From positions 62,001 through 126,000 of the forward strand of contig NHZP01000083.1 in assembly GCA_003313425.1 (NCBI GenBank): a stretch of 64,000 nt of DNA, read 5' to 3'. Source of the DNA: Pseudopyrenochaeta lycopersici (taxonomy: Eukaryota; Ascomycota; Dothideomycetes; Pleosporales; Pseudopyrenochaetaceae). A program made the translations under genes and the position numbers. Under the pieces are notes generated by a model. It was given only the letters and a program-made list of their open reading frames with translations, searched no databases and was not told the origin of the DNA. Positions 34,330 through 45,200 of this stretch are shown here, in pieces (within the stretch, counting starts at the first letter, position 1; each line of letters opens with the position of its first letter).

Positions 34330-36990
34330 AGTGCAGCGTGTGACAGCTAAGTTTGTTTACCCCTAGAGGCTAAAACTAGCCTAACTAAGATTTATTAGGT
34401 TACGTCTAGTCCTTTGCACCCTAGGGTAAAATGCGCTATTAGTATAAAGCCCGCTCTCCTAAATTCTATCGCCTAATCCTCTTAGAATACTAATAATAAA
34501 GCGTAAATCTAACTCTTAACCTACGAAGTTAGTAAAATAACCCTAAATCTGCGAAAATAATTCCACGCGAAGTAGGCCGCTATCTACCTTTTAAGACGTA
34601 GAATCTACACGTATTTAAGCTAAGCTATATTGTTTAGCAACTGTATAATTTCCTATTAATACGCTTATACTAACCTAGAGTATTAGCACGAATAGACTTA
34701 TAGACTATAAGTATATCTAGACGTTATATTGCATATTTATACAAAATAGCGGGGTTAAACGTAAATCGTAGGATAATCGTCTTCTAGTCTTATGTACACA
34801 GCAAGAGGTAGAGAGAATAATAAGCTACCTTAAAGAGAAAGAATTAGATTAAGATAGTGCGGCTAGGGCAGGCTTAGTAATACTAGAATGGCCTTTATTT
34901 AATAACTAGACTTTAGTAAATAGAGGAATGGCTGAACTTATGGCTGGTTAATATCGCGCAGATGCCTTAAGGGAATACGTACGCTGGACAGGTTCTAGTA
35001 ATGAAGAATTATAGTAGGTCTGCGATATCTATAACAAAGGTATATATCTTACCTAGCTTACTCTATTTATATAAGTAATAATATAAAGTAGATACTTTAC
35101 TGTACAGCCTTAATATAAAGCTTTAAGTGAACTGACGCGACCTAACGCTATAAGATACTTATAGTTAAATATAGAGATAATTAGCTGTAATGTCTACTAT
35201 AGACGATAGCCTATTTTAAGGAACTAACTCTTAGATAGAGCGTAAGATGCTTAAGGCCCTTAGGCTTAGTAGCCTAGTTAAGTTTCTTATCTGTTAACTA
35301 GTCACGCTTTAGAAGAATGCTAATTAGAGGTCTATAATTACACGCTAGTGTAAGACTATGCTTAGTTAAGCTACATTTATAATCTTAACGTGGGAGTGGA
35401 TAGCAAGCTATAAGATAGATGATGTAAGTCTTTAAAATAATACGTATATATAAAACATACTAAGTAGAGAGTCTCTAGTATTAGTTTGCTACCTTTAACT
35501 ATGTGCTCGACGTTATTTTACAGCTATCTAACAGTAACTCTAAATATGTTACTACCGCTGACTAGATTAAGCTGGCGGATCTTCTGCGAGACTATATAAT
35601 TAAAAACGTACAGGAGCTGTTCTACCTAAGTTAAGAGGGTAGCTATAATGTTAATTCCTTAGGAAGCTAGAGAGATAGCTTCTTAGCTACACTTAACAGT
35701 AAAGCTTATTACTACGCCTATAATCTTATAGCTTTTGCTACAGATGTTTTATTTCTAGATATGCATACGCTCCTTAAAACTATAAAAGAGGATAGAAGAA
35801 TTATAATGTAAGTCCTGTCTTATGTAGTACTGTAGCTAAACTCTAATCCTACTAAGGTTAGTAATTATAAGAATAATAAGCCCTCTCTTTAAAAAGACTT
35901 CTAGCTTTAAAGAATTACAGGGGCGAGCGAGCAGAAAAATAATCCGTTATACTTAAACGTAAAGTGTTAGATTTTGTAAGGGGACATATTACCTAATTTA
36001 AGGACCCTGCAACTAATGCCTATCTTAATTAATTTCTAGCTGATAGCGGTGATTGTTACTTAAGGCGATTTAAGAACGAGCCCTAGAGGAGTTTACTAAG
36101 CATTGTACACGATGCCCTAGGTCTAAACTTCCTAAGCTAAAAATTTCTCTCTCTTAGCCTGCGCGATTGTAATAAAGCTGCTCCTAGGGCTAGATTTACT
36201 ATTATAAAGGCTATATGTGCGTTAATAGATTGCATACCTAAAGTAGCACAGAACCCTGCTCTTAATAGCGAGCAGGCGCTTAAAGTACTACGTTCTAAGC
36301 TTAGTTTATTAGTAGAGGATTAGGCGGCTTAGTATTCCTAAGACATATTTAATGCGTAATTAGATAGAGATATAACGCTATAGTTAGCATCTTTAGAGCG
36401 GTCGGCGCGTAGTAGGGACGATAACTAGGCGAGTCTATCCTAATTGGCAGCAGACTTTAAATAAGAGACCTATAAACGATCATCCTCGCCTACTGTAGCG
36501 CGCTCTATATACCCTCCTGCTGTTTCCCCTATTAACAGAGCTACAAGTCTATATAGGGTAGTAGAAGATATAGATAGGCGTAGCTAAAATCGCGACAGCG
36601 AGTGTTAAGAAAAGACGTAAGGGTAAGAGAACACAGGTTACAAAGGGGCTGTAACTAGCCGTAGCTGTTCTAAGTATATTAACTTTTGCGAAATTACAGC
36701 TAAAGACGTAATAGAAATAAGGAAATTATACTGCTAAAGGAAATCTAAGCCTTAACTCGTGCTCTTACGCTTACCCCTCCTTTCTTAGCGTAAGGATAAG
36801 CTTAAAAGGCTGACAACTCTACTTATTATACTAAGCGCATAGCAAACTACTACTTATAGAGCTGGCTCTTCTTAGAGGCGTGGCCCTACTACTTAATCTA
36901 GCTCTACAGCATAAGAATAATAGTAATAAGGCAGTTTCTAGAGTCCTATAGATTAGGCTATAATCCGCTTATAAATAGAATAGATAAGAT
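34330..36990. repeat. RIP-degraded DNA, identity unknown
   Basis: Stop-rich and CA/TG-poor DNA. Stretches at 34,740-35,060 and 36,000-36,700 look like former coding sequence on the plus strand (fewer stops, balanced composition), but no motif is recognisable. No intact frame. Confidence 0.45.
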
Positions 36991-36999
36991 AAGGAACGT

Positions 37000-39900
37000 G
37001 TAGGCTTACAGAAAGTGTGGCAGCGTGCTTAATTATTTCTAATCAGCTCTCTAGTTAGGGATTATAAACGTAATTTCCTACACTAACACCTCTTTTTACC
37101 CCTAGGGGTTAAAGAGCTAGTGCGCTTAGTATGTTTAGTGTGTGTAGTTTCACCCCTAGGAGTAGAACGATATTAACTATTATAATAATTATCTTAGAGA
37201 CTTAAATAAATAATTTACGCAGACTAACCTTTCTTCTATAACTATAGCTAAATTATTTAATAATATACTTGCTAACAACGAATTTAATAATTATCTCTTT
37301 AATCCCTAAAATATTAGCTGTAATAAGCTTTTTAACCTATACTAAGACGAGATAATAGCTAGCAGCAGAGACTTGCAGTATAAAGACCCTTTCTCCCTTC
37401 CTAAAGATTAGAGCGACGTTAATTTAGATTCTAATAATAAGGATAGACTACACAGGTATTCTGAATTAGAAGGTGCTAGTAGAGACGATACTACTACAGC
37501 GGGCGAGGAGTATTTATAGAGGATTAACTATTCTAGTAGTAATTATAGGCTAAAGAGTAGGCACTCTTATTATCTATATACTGTAGAGCTAATTAGCGTT
37601 AGACGAGATATAGCCTAGCACTTCATTGCGAACACCGAAGCTCCTAACTTTAACGCTGCGTAAGCACTTAACATACTGCATAGGCTCTATACTATAGACT
37701 ATAGCAGCAGGAAAGCGGGCTTAAGAGCGGCTGATGTTAGCGACAACTATCTCCCAGTCTTCTTCCTTAACTATATCAGCATTATTAGCCGGCCACTTAA
37801 ACTACTTACTCAGCAAACTAACTAATTCTTTAATAACGTTACTGTTTCATTTTAGAACTAGCGGGCGTCTTATTCTAGAAAGCACATTTATAGGCTAAAT
37901 TTTAGTTTAGAACATTAAACGTTTCGGCTAGCAACAGCAGCGACGAGGGAGGCTTAGTTTATTGTAATGTACCCTATCCACCTAACCGTTACTGAGCTCT
38001 ATTCCTCTTAACAAGAACAACAACAGCAGTAGGAGAAGTTATTTCAGTCTAGCGCCCTGCGAACCTACTATACTCAAGCATTATCATTATATATTAAGGA
38101 TGTGTTTCTCGTTAGCGAGCTTCTTAGCAAAGGAGTAGAGCCTTCGTAGAATCTTAATAGGTTAATCTCCCAGATAATCACCTCTAATAAATAGACTGCT
38201 TTCCAGAGACTTTTTATAGAGGGCTAGGGAGATTTTATAGAATAACACTCTTTTAACGCCTTCTAGACTAAGAACTAGCCAGCCTTCCATGCCTATAATT
38301 ACGGGGCTAATATTAAGATTAACGTTACTACGCAGCTACATACGCTTCTAAAGGAAACCTGCCTAAGACCTCTAGATAATTCAGAATCTGATAAGAAAGG
38401 AGGAAATATAGAGGAAGAACAAGGATAGGACTCAGAATCTTAGCTAAGTATAGGAGTAGGCTCAGTTGCAAGCACTAGAGATAATCACTAGGCTTTATAC
38501 ACTAAGGGTCTTGACCAGCTACGGACTAAACTAGAGCATAAATATAAACTGGATCATATTAACTCTATTTCTTATGCCCTTACTGTTAATATACATTACC
38601 TTAATGCCTCGTCGCCTAATTTAGAATATAAGTCCGCGCTCTACCTTCTTACTAATCGTAGTGCTATTACTAGCGAGTATAAGCAAAGCCGGGACTTTAC
38701 CTTCTATCTATTAGCATTCTATCTAGTATATAGTAATTTTACCTCTCTACACCCGCCTTCCTTCCTATTAGATAATTTACTTACAGTTATAAAAGATAAT
38801 ATAAGCTTCCAGAACTAGGGCGCTAACGTCCTTTCCTTTAGGTACTTCTAGGGGTACTCTAATATTAAGCGTTTAATTTACTACTGTCTAGACAATCTTC
38901 TTACTAACAAAGGGTTTACTACAGCTGCCCTCACGCTCCCTATATCTAACGTAAATACTGCTAAGATTAAGGCTAAGCAACAGCAACTTCTTCAGCGTGT
39001 ACATAGCGAGCTCTCGCCAGGCGATCCAGAATCGTCTAAGCTGTTTACCTGTAAACAACAGTAAATAGAAGCAGCTATTACGTAAGAGGAACTAGCTTTC
39101 TGTATAGAGCAGGTAGTGTCTATTAATGTCTGCCGTCTTGTCTGCAAGCGCCGCTAATTTAACATAGTGCTGCGACCTATCTTCTAGCTTATGCGGTTCT
39201 TCTTAAAGGAGAAGCAACTATATATCCACATGTTGCGATGCTTCTAGCCTTCTATTTTCCCTAAAGTTTTAAGCTTGTTTACTAGAATCTTTAGGCTTAT
39301 AATAGACAAGATGTATTAATAGTTTAAAGCGAGCGGTTACAAGGGGCTTAATTTAGCCCTGTCTAAAGGTGTCGCAGTAATAGACTAGCTTAGAAGCTAC
39401 TGCTTTATAGGGTTAGGGAAAGTTTTAATGGGTTCAGTGTTAGGCCCTCTAGGGACGTTTGATAGCATTAAGAAGAGGGCATAGCCGTATATCGCGCTGC
39501 GCATGCTAGACCTGCGCAATAGTGCGGGGAAGCTTAATACTACAAAATAGCTACAGACTAAGGACAGTTAGCCTATTCTAATGCATATAGCCGCTCTTTT
39601 ATACTACTACAGGCCTAAGGTCACTGCTAGTCGCCACAGTTAGCTGTAGTTCTAAGAGCTTAGAGGCAGGTCCATACGCAGGCTAAACAGCGCAGCGCAG
39701 TTTCTTAAGGAGGCATTTCGTAACTTATAGAAGCTAGAAATAAAGGCATTTATTAGCTACTAAGTCCAGCAGTAACTTAATAAGAGTGTAAGAGCGGGTA
39801 GCATATCAAGCCAGGATTTAGCGTCTGCGCAGTATCAGCAGACAGTTTTGCAAGACTAGATGCAGGCCAAGAATCCTTTCTCGTAGTAGTAGGTAACAAT

Positions 39901-40435
39901 ACTTATACTCCTGTTAAGACGCTGACCGTGCTTTAGGAGCTATGAAACGCTTATACTGCCTGCAGCTGGAGATACAGCTCCTACGTTGGACTCTATTCCC
40001 ACTAAGACGCGAAGAGATTTTGCAGAAGAGCTCTATTAAGCCTGTGTTGATGTAAAGCAGACTCTAAAGGAAGTATTGTCGTCTCTTTATTCTATATAGA
40101 TTTAGATTATCTAGGCCGTAATTAGGCACACTAATACTAGCTATGTTACAAAGGAACAGTGGCTTAGTAGGCTCGCGGCAGTAATGCTTTCCAATTATAT
40201 TGAGTGGATTCTGGGGTCTCATCGTTCCAAGTTGATGCATTAAAAAGTAATCATGCTTGTCAGAATTGCGCTGTCTAGGTTAGCGTTGGCAGCTAGGCCC
40301 GGCAGCCTCAAGCGTGCTGCTATTAAGGCGGACCAGCGGTCGATTAATATAGAGAAGAAGCGCAAGATCAACTTTGGCTGTTCTATCCTATTTACTAGCG
40401 TACCTATAATAGTAGAGAAGAGATTTACTAAATAA
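37000..40435 (+). pseudogene. Very long RIP-ruined coding region, unknown protein
   Basis: From about 37,300 to 40,435 one plus-strand reading keeps protein-like composition for more than 3 kb, with TAG and TAA sitting where Gln or Trp would be expected. The last part (40,253-40,435) is still an open 60-codon frame with fewer RIP changes. I see no helicase, polymerase or transposase motif. It may be a large accessory gene or the body of a big transposon. Confidence 0.4.
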
Positions 40436-41800
40436 GTAGAGTAGTTTAAAAGGGGTAATCTAATACTCTTGGAGCACTATCAGGTAGCACGGAATTACCT
40501 AGTGCAGTGCCTAGGGGATCCTCTTTATAATTTAATGTTAATAATAGTGTTAACTATCTGCGCTTCATCAGTTACACCTTGCGTGCTACCAAATACACGT
40601 AGTTTTAATAAAGGTGCTAAAAGGGATCTAAAGCTGTTAGCAGCCAACCTTATAACTTAGATGCTCTAGTTTTTTAAGCTAGACGTATTTCTATAGAAAG
40701 AAGATAATAGAATAGTGCTTCGTATTCTAGAAATAATAAAAAAGATTAGTAAGTTAGACGTTAGGTTACTTTAGAGTAGTAGCTAATATAGTTTAGGATA
40801 CTAATAGAGCATAAAGGTGTTAGCAACTAAATTCTACAGGAGTTAGGGTAGGTAGAAGTAATAGGAAGCTAGGACAGCCCTTAAAATAACAAAGTAAAGC
40901 TGTAGGCAGAGCAGGAGCTAATAGGGTTACGGAGGGAACTTTTAGGGTTAAGGAAGGACGCAGATAGGTTTATTAGGCGGATTTTCCGTAGCTATAATTG
41001 GGCGTAGGTTAAGCGATGCTCGTTAATTATAAGAGAGATTAACTAGGGAGGGTAGTATCCTTTATCTTTATTAACTAGGTAATAATAAATTAAATTACTA
41101 GTAGTATAGAGGGTAAAGTAAATAATTTAGTTATTTAAATAGAAATCTATATAAGGTTAGTTATATAGATATTAGGGTTAAGAGTTAATTTTTTTCGTTA
41201 TAGGTCTAAAGTAATAAAGAATAAATAATATTAAAATAGAGTTATAGAAAAATTAGAGTAAATTTCTAATAATTCTTTAGAAACCTAAGATACAACTAGA
41301 GAGAATAAATAGAGTAATAAAATAGGAAAGTAGAGATTCTAAAATAAATTTAATAAATTAGTTAAAAAGAAAGCATAGGGTTAGTAGGTTAAGAGAGTAG
41401 AAAGGACTAAAGTAGGAGTAAAGAGGGTGTAAACAACTAAAGTAGGGGTAAAAAGAGTATAAACTACAAAGTAGAGGTAGAAAAGCCCTATCCTAAGGTA
41501 GTAACTATAGGGTGCCCTAGCTTCCTATACTTTAATAGACTCTAAATTTAGATATATAAATTAGCATGCTAAGTTGCATTATCTTACTTATTTACATACC
41601 TACAACACGTATAGTTAAGAGTGTTAGGGTTATAGGGTAGAGTTAGACGTTTATTAATAGGGTGGTCTAAGCAGCGCCTCACACTATATTACAAAGAATC
41701 TTTGCTTTTTAAACGTACTATTCTTTACTATTCCTATAGTTAAAACTAGATACAATTCTAGGCGAAGGTGCAGCTAGCAGTTTTATAAAAGAACAGGCGT
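40436..41800. repeat. AT-rich RIP-degraded DNA
   Basis: Dense in TAG, TAA and TTA with no coding pattern apart from a 63-codon motif-less frame at 40,469-40,660. GTAAA/AGTAG repeats occur near 41,380-41,480. No gene is supported. Confidence 0.5.
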
Positions 41801-41825
41801 TTACAGACCTAACAGCAAAGACCGA

Positions 41826-41921
41826 AGGGATTAAGGTCGTTTTTGGGGTTAATCCCCTGAAAAACCCTAGCAGTTGGGGCCTTAATCCCTAAGGTCGATA
41901 ATATCAATGGGATTAAGGTCT
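41826..41921. promoter_or_regulatory. Repeated GGGATTAAGG motifs in both orientations upstream of the helicase gene
   Basis: GGGATTAAGGTC occurs twice on the plus strand, with inverted forms CCTTAATCCC and GGTTAATCCCC between them, within about 100 bp. They lie roughly 370-460 bp upstream of the helicase ATG and just inside the last RIP-like DNA. They could be binding sites for a regulator or a short cruciform-forming repeat. Confidence 0.45.
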
Positions 41922-42250
41922 GAACTTGCGTGGATTGCGCTGCAACTTCACAGTCTAATGCATCTAACTCCGTTGCGTTGATTGAACCAACTTTCATGAC
42001 GATTGGACAAGTATGTCGTGAGATATTTAATGAAAAGTGTAATGGTTTTCGTGGTTGTTAGGGTAGGCCGTGCGCGTTTGAGTTGAGTAACAATGCCAAG
42101 ATTAGGGTTTCGAGACACCATACAAAGTGCCCGGGGGAGAGTCCGACAGCGTGATAGACAAGGCATCACAAAAAGAAAGTTCATTGAAGTACAGTAATTT
42201 CCGTTAGAACGACCGCGAGGATTGCAACCATATAAGGAAGAGAAAGGGCA

Positions 42251-42288
42251 ATTTTATAGAGTATATATTGTCTATGTAGATTAATACA
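42251..42288 (+). promoter_or_regulatory. Candidate core promoter of the helicase gene
   Basis: TTTTATAGAGTATATATTG (42,252-42,270) is TATA-like and ends about 18 bp before the ATG at 42,289, so the transcript leader would be short. An upstream start region cannot be excluded. Confidence 0.35.
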
Positions 42289-45200
42289 ATGGAGCAGTTT
42301 ACCAGCATTTTTGAGTATTTGCCAGCACAGCGCATCGCCGTATGCAAGAGCCACCAACAGGGTGTTATTAAATCCCAGTTGAAGACCCATTTAGACACCA
42401 AGCATCAGGAATATGTTCGCAGGACACGTTGGGAAATCGTCGAGGTAGTACAGGCAGAGGCATCATTGCAACAATGGGCCATGACCCAAGACGAGGTTGT
42501 TTACCCCAGCCCAGAGTCCAGCCCGTTGCCCCATTTGCCGGTGTACCACGACGGATTGCGTTGCCAGCAGTGCCCGTACGTTAATCGTAGCATCAAACGT
42601 ATCCAAGAGCATTGTCGACAAGAGCATGGTTGGAAGGGGGACAGTCGGCCGAAGCCAGGGCGTCCGTCAGGCACGCGAACCATGTGGGCAACCGTGTCAT
42701 GCCAAAAGTTCCAAAACACCAGTAAGATGGGCCGATTGTTTGAGGTCAGCGCAGCCACAGAGGCCCAGCACACAGGCGACGCGGACGTGGACGTAAGCCG
42801 GGCGATTGAGGAGTCGTTGGTCCAGGCCACAGCCCAGTTAGAGGAGTTGGAAGAGAAGAAGAATTCCACCATCCAAGCCAACGACGACCGGTACGATTTT
42901 AGCAAGTGGTTGGATCGAGCGGGTTGGGCCCGACATTTGAAAGGGTTGAAGCGTGATTGGTTGTTAACAATGGCGACAAAGCCCACGACCAAGGAGCGCG
43001 CATTGTACGAGGTATGTTGGGCAGCACGCATGGTCATGTGGCGGGCACAGCAGGCGTCCAAGGCAAGTGTGGTCGGGTTACCAGCCATGATGTACATCAA
43101 TCGGCGAGAGTTTGGTGGCAAGGGCAACGAGAAGCCGTTCAATGCGCAGCAAACAGGAAAAACAATGGTCAGGTACAGCAATTGGTGGTTGGAGATTATT
43201 TCATACATTTGGCGGACCCACGAGTTGCCCGTTGTCAGCAGCCGCAACGACGACGTGGAGGTGGAAGGAAAGAGACCGCCGTATCACATCAGTGGCAGGC
43301 AGGATATGTGGTTGCAAAAGATCAAGATGATCGTAGGGCGGGACCAGGAGGAGGATTGGTTTGAGGAGATGGAGTCGGACGGCGAGGGCGACGAGGAGAG
43401 GTTGGACGAGACGCAGGAGGAGGAATTAGAGGGCCATGTGTTGCAGTTCATGTTAGCATTGTTGGACCATTTTTTGGGCGACAGTGAGTACACGAGCGCG
43501 TTGATCAGTGGTATGGCCGTGTTGGGGATCAGCGCCGAGGACGGTTGGTTGAGCCCGTTGGTATACACGCCCAAGCAGGCCGCCATCGTCAACACATCAC
43601 GCATGTTGGTGTTGTACAAGTCGACCCAGTTGCGGCAGCAAGAAGTAGGCAAGTTAATGGCCGAGGGTTGGGGAGCAGAAGATGCAAAAGCCATGGCACC
43701 AAGCCATTTCCATTTGGTGCAGGAGATGGCCCAGCGGTTTATGACGTTGACCGATTACAATGGCAAGCCAACGCCCATTGATTATATACAGCGGTTGAAG
43801 GCATTTGGATTCCACATCCGGTACAACACGAACGCAGAGGGAGTGGTCGATTGGAACGGCGATACGTTGTTGTACCGTAACATCCGGTTCAGCATGCCGC
43901 AAATGCGGTCGATGATCCACGGCACAATGGCCAGCACACGACAACAGATTGTAAGGGATTTAATGTTGTTGCAGATAGACGACGAGGGCGCGATAGCCAA
44001 AGACACAACGGCGTTGCCAGTCATCGATTGGGCAAGGTTGGTCGACAATGCAGCCGAGCAGCGGGTTGGGTGGAGTTTCATGGAAGACCCGCGCAACAAA
44101 AATGCCACAAGCGTAGATGATCCCAAGCAGTGGTTAGCGCAGCGGGTACAGAAGGAAAAGGCCATACAAAATAGTTTTATCGACGTTGAGGTGACACGGG
44201 CGGCGTTACCCAGAGGTGGAAGCGTGGTGTGGTTACGGGACCGCATACAGGCATACGGGCAAGCCATGAAAGAAGCCCGACACAAGTTGGCAGCGTTAGT
44301 CCATATGACAGGAGGTGCACCAGCGCGGGCGACGGAGTTGGTGACGGTCAAATACAAAAATAGCGCGAATGGTGACAGTCGAGGAATTTTTATCGAAGAT
44401 GGGTTGGTAGTGTTTGTTACCAAATATCACAAGAATATCGGACAGTCAGGCAACGGTAAAGTAATCCACCGATATTTACCACGCGAAGTAGGCGAATTAG
44501 TCGTTTATTATTTGTGGTTCGCCAGCCCGTTTTGGCACCAGATCGAGGGGGCGGTTCGTGGCAAGGCGGTAGACACGAGCGCATATATGTGGGAGCCCCA
44601 GCCGGAGCAGGGTTGGCAGAAACCCGAGAGGAAAAGAAGACGCGGTGCCGAGAGCGTCCAGTGCCGCAGCAAGAGCGCAAAGAGAGACAGCAGATGCCGC
44701 AGCGTCGGTCGAGCGAGCCAGGATTCGTGGGAAGAGGGGGCCGAGTCGGGTGACGATACAGAGCAACCAGACGACCAGCAGCGCCCCATAGAGTTGTGGA
44801 ACACCAACCGGGTCAAGCACGCGATGCAGAAAGCATCGTTGCCGCATATGGGTGTCAAGTTAAATGTGCAGGCGTGGAGACATGGCACCAAGGCGATGTA
44901 CCGTCGATACATTCACAACCGGGCCGCGGTCAAGGCATTTTTAGACGCCGACGAGGACAGTGACGGTTCAGAAAACGAAGATGAGTTTTTCGACATCCAG
45001 ACAGGTCACGGCAGCCGCATGGCCGGCGGCATATACGGACGACCCGTCACGGAGGCCATGTTCAGCGTCGAGGCGAAGAGGGTCGGGTTACGTTTGGCCA
45101 GCATGGAGTGGCATGCGTTTTTGCAGATTCCGTCCACCATGTCGATGAAACCGCGGAAAGGCACGCAGGCAGCAGCAGCCCGTAAAGAAGCAGTAGAGGA

